NCBI GenBank assembly: GCA_009760855.2
Contig: WPIO01000021.1
Span: forward strand, 4,697,501-4,761,500
Direction of reading: 5' to 3'
Length of the DNA stretch: 64,000 nt
Origin: Cristatella mucedo
Taxonomy: Eukaryota; Bryozoa; Phylactolaemata; Cristatellidae
This document shows, piece by piece, positions 11,490 through 21,210 of the stretch. A model generated the notes under the pieces. That model did no database searches. It saw only the letters and a list, made by a program, of their open reading frames with translations, and was not told the DNA's origin. Position 1 is the stretch's first letter. Every line of letters begins with the position of its first letter. Made by a program: the position numbers and the translations under genes.

Positions 11490-11985
11490 TAGTGGCAGCT
11501 TGCACAGTGTCAGCACGAATAAGCACACAAAGAGCGAATCACGTGGACCCACTACATGCTGTGATAAATACGTTTTTAGTTTCTATTTAAATACGATCAA
11601 GCTAGGGGATGTCGTGACGCCAGTAGGATATGAATTCCACGCTTTGGGAGCATACGAACTAAAGGCACAGTCTCCTAAGAAGTTGAGGGTTCGTATGAGG
11701 TACGGGTAAACTATTAGATTCTGGAAAGTGAGTGGTGCGATGCTTAGCCTGGTGGGTGGGGGACTAGATCTGATAGGTAGACTGGAGCCAAAGAATCAGA
11801 GGACCTAAAAGTCAGTGACAGAACCTTAAAGTCGATGCGCTGCTTGACGTGGAGTCAATGCAGGTCGATGAGATGCGGTTTGATGTGGCAACTGCAATGC
11901 TCACGATATGGTCAATCTGTCTCGAGTGAGTTATAATGCAGCTAGGCTTGTCTGTCATGTCAGAGTCATGTCGAAACAATCTGCC
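11490..11985 (-). mobile_element. Diverged CR1/L2-like LINE fragment
   Basis: On the - strand it reads through the LINE C-terminal region: the equivalents of KAWNSLP, the spacer before it, and LHWLPVKQRIDF are recognisable with many substitutions. It starts shortly after the end of the RABEPK-like gene and may overlap its 3' UTR. Confidence 0.6.
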
Positions 11986-11989
11986 TGCG

Positions 11990-12462
11990 AAAGAGCTCAA
12001 TGAAAGGATGCACGTTATGGTTTGCTACAATGACGATATAAAAGATGTTAGCGACGATGTTCTTAACAACGCAATTGAACTGGTCTGCAAGTTCTTGGAA
12101 ACATTTCCTGTGAACTTAATTGCCACCTGCTGGTCTGAAAAGATTAGGCATGAGGTCCGGAGTCGCGGCCAGTGCTCGCCTGGGTAGTATCGCTGATAGT
12201 GAGGTCTAAGATCCTGAAAATATTGGCACACCGTTGGCGGCTGCATCCAATATTGCACAGACTCGTGGCAGAAAAAAAGAGTGTCGGCGCAGAAGGTTTG
12301 CTCCGGGCGAGCAGATATGCTGTGCGGGGCGCCCGATGAAGGCACCAGCGGTTGTCCCAAATCAGCCACCAATCTTGAACTATTTCTCGAATAATAGGCT
12401 CGATTTTTGTGATCAAACCCTGGATCCTTGCTCTAGATCTGGTCAGCGGCTGCGAACTTTCG
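11990..12462. other. Spacer between LINE copies, unrecognised
   Basis: Contains overlapping open frames of 83-115 codons on both strands. None matches a domain I recognise. Possibly the decayed body of another mobile element. Confidence 0.3.
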
Positions 12463-12465
12463 CAA

Positions 12466-13490
12466 TAATAATAATAATAATGCACTTGATAAAGCGCCCT
12501 CAGAGAACTCGATCTCTCTCTAGGCGCTTTACATTTGCTGCAAAGGGAAATGCAATTGAATGGTAAGTAAAATCATGCTTGAATAACAAACAAAATGAAT
12601 AATATGGTTAGGGGTGACATGCACAGGGTCAGCATGCAAATGTTGTTAGTGGCCGCATGCACAGTGTCAGCACCCGTAAGCACACGAAGGACCAAACACA
12701 GGGACCCACTAAATGCTGTCCTAAATAGGTGTGTTTTTAAGTTCCTTTTAAATGTGGTCAGGTCAGGGGATGTTCTGACGCAAGTCGGGAGGGAGTTCCA
12801 GGCTTTGGGAGCTTACGAACTAAATGCGCGGTCTCCAAAGGATTTAAGGTTTGTCCGAGGTATTTGTAGACTGTTGGATTCTGAAAAGTGGGTGGTTGGA
12901 CGTGGTATCCTTATCTAAACAAGCCCGAATTTTAGCAATGTTATGAAGCTGAAAACAGGCAGACTTGACTGTGGAGCTGATATGGTCGTCTAACGAGAGG
13001 TCGCTTTGGAATATGACACCTAGATTTCGAGCTGATTCGACAGGAGATATGCTTGCAGAGCCAATTTTGAGAGTCAGCCTTTCCAATCTCTGAATCACAC
13101 TGGGTTTGCCCATAACTAGTAAGCTAATTTTATCATCGTTTAGTTTAAGAAAATTTGCTGCCATCCATGTGCGGATGTCATCAATACATGCAGTAAGTGA
13201 GTTGAGAGAATTTGAGGTGCTCGAAGGCTGGGAGGGATCAAAGCAAAGGTACAACTGAGTGTCATCCGCATAGAAGTGAAAGCCTAGATTGTGCTGGCAA
13301 TCACATCAGCAAGAGGCAGAGTATAAACCGTGAAAGGAACCAGACCTAGCACGCAGCCCTGAGGTACCCCATTTTTCAGAGGTACTTCAGATGATCTTTG
13401 CCCATTCACGTCAATAAAAATCATTTTTGAAATTGCTGTCTTTCGCTGACAAATAGAACTCGTCGATCGCGACATTTTTAGCCTATTTGC
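12466..13490 (-). mobile_element. CR1/L2-like LINE with internal deletion
   Basis: On the - strand, reading from 13490 downwards: RT segment with KNGVPQGCVLG and YTLPLADVI, then the YADD-type active-site region (about 13255-13270, damaged), then a 136-residue open frame (13254-12844) with KLNDDKISLLVMGKPS and [15 protein letters not shown]. At about 12895-12900 the thumb region jumps to the C-terminal tail, so about 300 bases found in other copies are missing. It ends with the hairpin and an (AAT)n run, reverse of (ATT)n, at 12466-12482. Confidence 0.85.
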
Positions 13491-13555
13491 ATATAATTTG
13501 GACCAATATTCAGGTAGTTATGGCAGTTCGTGCGAACCCGGGTTAACAAGGTAAC

Positions 13556-13690
13556 CCGGGTTACCGCCATCGAGCTCAGTTGCCGTTGCGTACGAATCGT
13601 GGAAGCGAGTTCTACGGTCTAGGACCTGCTGAGCTGAAGCTTCTGTCACCAACGGTCTTTAAGCGGAGGAATGGAATAGCTAATTTATGG
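13556..13690 (-). mobile_element. LINE family 2, short fragment
   Basis: Close match to part of the copies at 15170-15640 and 42546-43012 (segment encoding DRSFSSAGPRLWNSLP on the - strand). Both ends are truncated. Confidence 0.7.
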
Positions 13691-13699
13691 CTGCACGAA

Positions 13700-14140
13700 T
13701 TTATCTGCTGCACGAAGTTCTAAAATCAAGACAATATGAGATGCACCCTCCTTTTGCGGCTGTTAAGAAGTGCGTGAACCAACACCTAAATGTAATACTT
13801 TACGTGACTGGTGGCTCTGCTGGCTCAATATGGTGCTCTATCACCCCAATGGATATTGTAGCAGTATAGAGCAAGAATACCGCCTCAGAAGTTGAGACCA
13901 TGGGCCTCCGACTGCAGATGCTCTAGTCAAAGCAATTCGACAACATTTATTGTAAGGGTACCCTTTCTTCCTGCCGATTGTGCTGATGGACAGCATATCT
14001 TTCCATTCCCCCGGGCTGGGGCTGGTTCGAGCTCACTGAGGAAAGTAAGTGTTGGCACTTTTTTCCATAAGATTACTCGATTTTAGTAACCGAGCACTCT
14101 TGATATGGTTGGATACCAAGGGTTTGAAACCCGCATTGCC
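13700..14140. other. Spacer, no feature recognised
   Basis: Open frames of about 60 codons only. A short palindromic pair built on CCCGGGTTA lies just to the left (about 13538-13565). Confidence 0.3.
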
Positions 14141-14144
14141 CGCG

Positions 14145-14292
14145 GATCGTAACCCAGGGGTGAGATGCTCACTTTTCACAACCCAGGTAGTGGGTTCGAG
14201 CCCTGCCATGGCCGATCCCTTATCACCATCACTGATAGTCGTTAAGGCTCTTTTGCCGCTAACCAATTTGAGGCTGTTTAATAAGCTAGCCT
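14145..14292 (+). mobile_element. SINE family B, tRNA-derived
   Basis: Carries a box B-like GGGTTCGAGCCC followed by the family body (gccgatccc...atcacc...gttaaggctctt) and the tail ending in 'gaggctgtttaa'. Matches the copies at 17601-17754, 21731-21925, 47025-47162 and 50273-50430. Confidence 0.65.
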
Positions 14293-14464
14293 TCAATTTA
14301 ATTTACTTGTGCACAATTTCGTTACAAGTGACCCGAGCACTCACACGCAATCGACTGCAAATGCCCGGGTAGCAATAGGGCAGTGTACTGCATTTCGCTT
14401 GTGAACTTGTGAACTTGTGTACAATGTACTGCATTTCGCTAATGAAGCTCAGAAATAAGTTTCT

Positions 14465-15902
14465 CAATTTTCTTAAATGAATGATAAAACAAGCCTACTA
14501 GCTATGGGCGAACCAAAAGTAATTCTGAAATTGGAATTCTGCATTGTAAAGGCTAACGCTCAAAATACGCTCTGAAAGCATATCTCCAGTTGAATCTGCA
14601 CAAAATCTAGGTGTCATGTTCCAAGGTTTAGTTAGACTACCACATCAGCTCCACAATCAAGTCTGCCTATTTTCAGCTACATAAAATTGCTAAAATTCGA
14701 GCTTGCTTAGACAGGAATACCACATCCAATTTGGTCCGCGCATTTGCGACATCCCGTCTTGACTTCTGTAGCTCACTGCTTGCTGGTCTACCGGCATGTG
14801 CAATCATGGCGCTTACAGCTGATGCAAAGCTCTGCAGTTAGAATTGTCTGTCGTGAGCCCCGCAGTTGCCACATCACACCACTTCTCGCCGACCTGCAAT
14901 TGCTCCTAGTCAAGCAAAACATCAACTTCAAGGCTTTGTCAATCATTTTCAGGTCCCTTCATTCTTTGGCTCTAGCCCACCTATCTGAATCTACTCCCGC
15001 ACCAGGCTAAGCATCGTACCACCCGCTTTGGGAAACTAATTGCTTACCTACACATCGTTCGTACAAACCTCAAATCCTTTAGAGACCGTGCATTTAGTTC
15101 GTATGCTCCCACAGCCTGGAACTCACTCCCGACTTGTGTCACGGCATCTCCTGACTTGACCACATTTATAATGTAATGTATCTCCGTCAGTAACTCCACA
15201 AAGTCATAAAGACCATGCGGGCGTTACGCAGGAGAGTTTTGTATAGCGCACTCACAGCCTAAGCGGCTTTCGGTACGCATTCGATAGCCAACAGACTTCG
15301 TCTCACGCAACAAAGAGAAAGTGGGAAGCATAGCAGAGTTAGGAGAGCAGTTGAGGTAGTGAGTAGCATAGAAGTAGCAGTTCAGGACCGCTGAAAAAGA
15401 TGTGCCATAGTCGGCAGTTGGAGAATAGATGTCGTTGCGTAAGAATTGTGGAAGCGAGTTCCACAGTCTAGGACCTGCAGAGCTAAAGCTTCTGTCGCCA
15501 ACTGTCTTTAAGCGGAGGAATGGGACAGCTAATTTATTATCCACACAGGACCTGAGGGCACGAAGAGGCTGAAACTGATGCATTAGTTCAGCTAGGTACG
15601 AAGGAGCCAAGCCGTGGCGGGCCTTGTGGATAAAGAAGCTAAAAACGTATCTATTTATCACAGCATTTACCTGGTCCCTGCGATTCGTCCTTTTTGTGCT
15701 AATGCCCGCTGACATTGTGCCTGCTGCCACTAACCAAACTTGCATGCTGACCCTGTGCATGTCAACCCTAACCATGTTATTCTTGTTGTTTATTGAGCAT
15801 GCTACCACTAACAATTCGGCAGTGTTTCATTTGCAGCAAATTTAAAGTGCCTAGAAATAGATGGAGTTCTCCGAGAGCGCTTTATCAAGTGCAATATTAT
15901 TA
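14465..15902 (+). mobile_element. CR1/L2-like LINE split by a family 2 insertion
   Basis: The left part (14465-15170) is a diverged RT/C-terminal region, broken by frameshifts. The right part (15638-15902) resumes exactly with the lysine-rich codons that follow 'gaccacattta' in other copies and runs to the hairpin tail and an ATT-rich end. Between them lies a family 2 fragment in the opposite orientation. Confidence 0.8.
15170..15640 (-). mobile_element. LINE family 2 fragment nested in a CR1/L2-like LINE
   Basis: On the - strand it encodes the last 130 or so residues of a second LINE protein, beginning HKARHGLAPSYLAEL and passing through DNKLAVPFLRLKT, DRSFSSAGPRLWNSLPQFL and RMRTESRLG to a stop. 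The 3' end on the - strand is GGAGATACATTACATTA. The 5' edge at HKAxHGLAP is the same in the copies at 42546-43012 and 47585-48545. Confidence 0.8.
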
Positions 15903-15906
15903 TCAT

Positions 15907-16375
15907 GCATGCTCCAATTTTGAGTACACGTTAAAGTGCACTGTGTTTAAAGTGCAACCTCACGATTTTAACCTATTTTACATGTAAATTCTTGGGCAAT
16001 GCATGGTAATCAACGGCAGTGGAAGTGGCTCAGCTCAAAGCCGTAATCCGCTACAATCCACAGTAAGTTTACTAGAAACTAACTGTGCGAAGCTCCAAAT
16101 CTCATGGCATATACAATGTCACTGCGTTCAAAGTGCAGTCGTCTAGGTTATAAGTTATTTTGCACGTACATTTCGCTTGACAATGCAAGGCAATCGACCG
16201 CAATGACCCGGGCCATTATCGCAGTGCATTTAAAGCGACCAGAATTGGATGCTCCAATTTTCGTTGCAGATAGAATGTTACATGTTTGAAGTATGCCCGC
16301 ATAGTTTCAATCCGCTGTGCACGTTAAATCGCGAACTATCACGTGGTAATCGACCGCAGTGACCCGGACATCCAG
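15907..16375. repeat. Degenerate tandem repeat, unit about 160-180 bp, about three units
   Basis: Motif 'gctccaattttgag'-like recurs at about 15911, 16091 and 16251. Each is followed at a similar distance by a 'gtttaaagtgca'-like motif and then by a 'ggtaatcgaccgcagtgacc'-like motif. Units are only loosely alike, so this is an old satellite-like array. A further partial unit may lie near 14340-14440. Confidence 0.45.
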
Positions 16376-16379
16376 CGGC

Positions 16380-17090
16380 TCTTCTGCAAAGGCTCCACGT
16401 GCGTCGGTGTCAACAAAAAGGAAAACGTCGGCAAAGAAGCGTTCGCCGCTTCCTAAAAGGCGGCTGTCTATCCTCGGCGGCACTGGAAATTATTCCCTAT
16501 TCCGCTAAGGCCGCTAATTGCAATTGGGGATTTGACAAATGACACATTTTTTAAGTTGTTTTCGTCGCCACCGGCTGTCTCTGTACGCCACAAGTGCGGC
16601 ACAAGCCGCAAGTGCTCGAACTTAGAAAATGGATTTGAACTTGGACGGGCTTTTTAAAGGGTGGCCATTGCATTCCTGCAGCTTAACTCTGTGCCCTACA
16701 TATATCTGTGCCTCTCTGCACTACGCCCAATAGTACGCCTGCAGCTGCCCGTGGCACTTCCGTGGCTTCCGGTTTGGCGGAGCTGAGTTGGCCGCAACTG
16801 GAAAGCCGGCCGCTTTGTGTCGAGTGCGAGTTTTACGCTTGCGCGCTGATGTCCTTTGTGTTGGCCAGTTTGGTTAGAGGGCAACAAATCAATGGCGGAC
16901 TTTAAACTTGCAGCCATCTGCCAATTCGCCACCCACTCGTTGAATGAATGTATCAAGTAGAGATCAAGCATAGGCAGAAGCTAAAAGGAAAAGGCGTTCG
17001 CGCCAGCAGATTCCGATGTCCGACTGCGTCAATAAATGTGTGTGCATTCAAACTGCAGGTTTTGGCTCCGCAAGCAGCAGCCCGAGCAAG

Positions 17091-17129
<39 letters not shown>

Positions 17130-17600
17130 GGTGTGGTCCGCCGCCGGGATGCGGAGTTCGAATCGGCTGCTCCGTTGCTTACGTGACCTCTCGCCGACAT
17201 GCCTGTGTCGGACGACGGGGGAGGGGGTGCGGAGGTCTTACCCTTTTTATCTTTTACACAAACAACCGCATCAAAAATAAAGGTAAGACGCTGAAAGCAT
17301 GTAAAACATGCTAGGAATATCCAGTTGTCCTGACTGCAACGATGGGCTTCCTTCCAGTGTCAAAGCGTTGCAGTGCAAGGTCTAAATACCTAGACAAAAA
17401 GATCAAGCAGGGAGTGCTTCGGTGAAAGCTCAAGTTACTGATTAAGCTGGCGATGCATGATTTTGTAGACGAGGAAATGAAAGTGACTTACCAGTATATA
17501 AGGTAATAATAATGATAATAGTGATAAAATAATGAGACATTTATATAGCGAAGTCAGAGAACGAAAGCTCTTTTTACGCACTTGACATACTCATTTGACC
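16380..17600. other. Spacer with a CTG run, no confirmed gene
   Basis: Contains (CTG)12 at about 17092-17128. An ATG at 17199 opens a 28-codon frame ending at a good GTAAGA donor (17283), but no compatible next exon was found. At 17520-17590 an AT-rich LINE- or SINE-like tail is recognisable on the - strand. Confidence 0.35.
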
Positions 17601-17754
17601 GCCTCTGTTATATAGCGACAGAAGAGCCTTTACGGCTATCACCACCGTTTGCAGCGGCGATAAAGAATCACCCACTGCAGCATTCGAACTCACGACCTCA
17701 GTCCCGAGGTCGAGAAAAGCTACCGCCATACCTAGTGTGCCATCACGGCTCACA
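17601..17754 (-). mobile_element. SINE family B, near full-length
   Basis: On the - strand it begins with a tRNA-like head containing a box A-like TGGCACACTAGG and a box B-like segment (revcomp of 'cattcgaactcacgac'), followed by the body and tail shared with the other family B copies. Confidence 0.75.
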
Positions 17755-18039
17755 TAAGAAACGCAGAAAGTAAGCCAATTGTTTAGTGATGATGTGAGCA
17801 ATTTCATCTCGCATGAGCACCCAAGAATATTTCACTCCGGTAGAGCTAGGAGCAGCTAAATTTTCAGCTTCTTCATAAAATTCAAGTCAGTGAACGTGGT
17901 GAGGTCAGTCGAAAGTGAGTTTTAGTCTCATGGAGCGTAAGGAGCTTTTCCTCTGGATTTCTGGTTGGTGAGAGGCGCAGCTCGACGACTGGAGTCGCAC
18001 CGTCGCTCGGGCGGCCACGGTGGTAGTAGTAGTCCGAAG

Positions 18040-18226
18040 TACTATCTAATATAAATATAGTCCGAAATATATATAAATATATTTAAATATATATAAAATA
18101 TATAAATATATAATATATAATATATATTTATATATTATATAAACATATATATAATATACTAAATATAGTCCGAAGTACTGTCTAATCAGGCCACGGTGCG
18201 TGGCCTGATTAGACAGTACTTCGGAC
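18040..18226. repeat. AT-rich tract ending in a perfect 28-bp inverted repeat
   Basis: From about 18040 to 18165 the sequence is nearly pure TA/AT-rich repeats, with fragments of 'agtccgaagtactatctaat' at its left. It ends in arms 18168-18195 and 18199-18226 that are exact reverse complements around a 3-base loop (GTG). The right arm is the start of a - strand LINE fragment. Confidence 0.9.
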
Positions 18227-18520
18227 GAGCACGCCGGAGCAGAGAATAAAAGGACCTACACCGCAGATAAAGAACCTCAAAAAGTCAATACGCTGCTTGA
18301 AGGGGAGCCAGTGCAGAGGGTGAAAAATGGTCAGCGAGTTACAAAAGTCTATGTGCAATCTCATGATTGTGCGGACCGGCTTTTTTGTGGTATCCTCTTC
18401 CAAGCGAGTCCGAGTTTTTTTGTAATCTTGCGTACCTAAAAGTAGACAGACTTGAATATGGAGCTCGTGTGGTCTCCTAGTAAAAAGTCATTTTGGAAGC
18501 TCAAATTTCTGATTAATGGT
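18199..18520 (-). mobile_element. Diverged CR1/L2-like LINE fragment
   Basis: On the - strand it passes through the thumb region (equivalents of FRSLHSLAP, LHWLPVKQRIDF and LDFCNSL) and into the YFQL...IAKIR region. Heavily mutated. Confidence 0.6.
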
Positions 18521-18524
18521 GGCG

Positions 18525-20880
18525 ATGCGTGATTTTGTGGACGAGAGAATGATAGTGGCTAGCACTATGCATTGCATTAAGATAATAATAATAGTGATAA
18601 TAATAATTACTGATAACAAATGTGGTAAGCGAAATTAGACCCTTAATTTATCTCTTGTTTTGTCGATTTTTACACGGTCAAACGCTGTGACCAGGACAGG
18701 AAACAGTCGTCTCAATAAGTTCAGCTGATCTACGATTCCGTTTGTAAGATTGTGTCAAGTTCACATGGGATTTTCTTCGAGTGCTATTGCCGTATGGGCT
18801 ATCTTGATTAAATTGACCGCGTATTGTTTATGGTCCGTAGACCAGGCCGAAACTTGACGGTGAGCTAGGGAAAAACTCTGCAATGACACAATATTTTGGG
18901 CGCTAAACAGTAGATATAGGAGTGCACCATTTGAAATGGTAATTCGGGTTTCTTAGAGCTTATGTGCGGTGGATTGAAGTAGATCAGAGGAGATTGCCGT
19001 GACTGCTGTTGCCAGTCAAAGTGAGACTCTCCATCCCATCGTGTTGCCAATGCATAATCTGTTGAATAGTGACTTATTAGACTTTCAAACTAATGAGAAT
19101 GATGCTATGGCATCTCGAAGTTGAAAAAACGTTATTTCTCTTAGAATCGTGCTGCGGAAAGGTACTTGGTAGAAAATTAAAGTTGATTTTATAAAGCGCT
19201 AAATATCCCGAATAGGCGCAGCAACTCACGGATAAGAACTAGGAAGCATACGTCTTTCTTAGTGCATGTATATCATTAGGGCATACCACAGTAATTGAGT
19301 AAGCGTAGCAGTAACGTTCCGGCCGTTTTGCCTAATCTATCCCAAATCTGGCCGAAGTCACTTGCTCCCCTCGAAAAATCTGTCAGAACATATCAGCATC
19401 GGATACGAGTTGACGGAGTACGTGCACAGCGAGCTCCTCTTGATTCGGTTGTCCGAAGCAACGACTTGCTGCAAGCAATCGTCGCTTTCCCTCCCGTCAT
19501 GGAGGTATCCTGTACCGGCGTCATTGAACTAGGAGTGTTTGCGTAGGCAAGGAGCGGGGTCTGCTTATTTACGAAGCAGGAATTAATTGTATCGTAGTCA
19601 AGACTCAATGCCGATGGGCATTAGAAAGCTATGCGTAACGGAATAGCTCAATAAGTGGAGACTCGTTCAGGGGCTACGTACCTGTTGAACTAGTTCTATA
19701 ATAGGGCTATTGAGACCTAGAAATTTGATTACTTGACGTAATTTCCTCGCCCAACAATGAGTTGAAGAATAAAGGATCTGACTTGTTGTGATCTCTGAGC
19801 CTTCCAAATACGCACCGAGAGCAAACGAGTGTGAAGGCATGGCCAAGCAGCATTTCTCCGAGGTTCCGGGTCTCAATCCAGCATTGCGAAACTCTGCTAA
19901 TTTTACCCCATTTGTCCCAGAGGATATTTATCGTCAAGGACGAGGTGTATACCTCTTTCGCCAAAACCTGCCCGGCCCTTATAGATTCGACAAACTGCAG
20001 AACGTTTTCTACTGGAGACTGTGCTCGCTGCTTAGGATTTTCATTGCTTTTAACAGCTGCTCCTGCTCCTCTGCAGTTATAGTTTGATATCAAGTAATTG
20101 CTCTGCCAGAACTTACTGGATATCTCAATGGACCAGCATTTACTCAGTTTTTTCTGCGCTAGTGAGTCACTGAAAGAAGGCTTGGTCATACACTGCATGT
20201 ACGCCCACACGAAGAGTACGTACGGTTGGTATTACAGCCTGAGTTTGCTAATAACGTCATATTTTGACTAGCCAAGAAGTGTATCGAGCGCCAGAAACCA
20301 ATTTTGTTCTGAAAAACCTATACGACCAGTCAATCATCGTAGGAGCACGCTAGGACCTTTGCTTTGTAGGGCGCACTTACAGATGAAGCTACCGCGGAAC
20401 GCGTAGCTATTGCCTGCTTGAAAGCATTGTATACGTAGTGCTAGCGGAATCGGTAGCCTCCTTCGGCACAAACATTAAAATTGTGTATCTATCAGATAAT
20501 TCGTTGAGAAGATCTTGACTTACTTCGGTCGTGCTTACTGGTTGATCTGGATGGTCTTCGTAACGTGGCCATGCTAGTCCTTACTCGCCGCTCATACTAC
20601 TAGATCTGTCACCAATACATTTTCGAAAGATATGTGATATTCTGAGCGCGTATGCATCGAACAATAACTCTGGAAATAGCGTCTTGCAGCATCAGATAAC
20701 ATGCATCTGAATGCAAAGCCACGGAGGCGGTGAATGTTGAGCCCCCTGGCCTTGACAGGTGGTGGGTGCTTAGCAACGGCGGATGAGTCAAAGCTTCCCA
20801 CAATTCCAGGGGAAAGCAAATCGGTCCTGATAACTGCGTACCTACTTGCCAGCGATAGCTGAGCAAGCTAATGCCGCCTT
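18525..20880. other. Spacer upstream of the doublecortin gene, no gene recognised
   Basis: Mostly AT-rich with scattered 60-170-codon open frames on both strands and no recognisable domain. A weak LINE-tail-like stretch lies near 19170-19230. It may include upstream non-coding exons and the promoter of the DCDC2-like gene. Confidence 0.35.
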
Positions 20881-20887
20881 GCGTACG

Positions 20888-21210
20888 ATGCTGATGGCTG
20901 AGACGGACGTCGCCGAAGGTGCTGAGCCCAGGCTGCTGCCTTACATAGGAAAGGTGGAGGTTGCAAAGAAAGTCCATATTTACGCGAACGGTGACAAGTT
21001 CTTTGCGGGAAGGAACTTCGTCTTGAATCGCCGACAACTGAGGAGCTTCGACGCGTTCCTCAATCAGGTTACATCGGCACTGAAGCCCAATTTCGGCGCT
21101 GTAAGAACAATCAGGACACCGAATCAAGGTCATAGGGTCGATGACCTAGCCGCGCTGGAAAGCGGCAAGTCGTATGTGGCTAGCGGCCAAGAGAAGTTTG
21201 TCAAGCTCGG
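20888..21210 (+). CDS. DCDC2: DCDC2-like exon 1: doublecortin domain 1
   Basis: Encodes residues 1-107 plus two bases. The domain core runs from about residue 26 to the exon end; the last strand ([12 protein letters not shown]) is followed by GTAAGA. A CAG at 20850-20852 could be an acceptor, so a further upstream exon is possible. Confidence 0.88.

Noticed and set aside
17092-17128. Coding polyglutamine or polyleucine tract from (CTG)12
   Set aside because: No supported gene frame crosses it. It is more likely intergenic or an untranslated microsatellite.
17199-17282. Possible first coding exon (28 codons, ending at a good GTAAGA donor) upstream of the DCDC2-like gene
   Set aside because: It ends in phase 0, and I found no convincing phase 0 acceptor before doublecortin domain 1. 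It resembles no known protein start.
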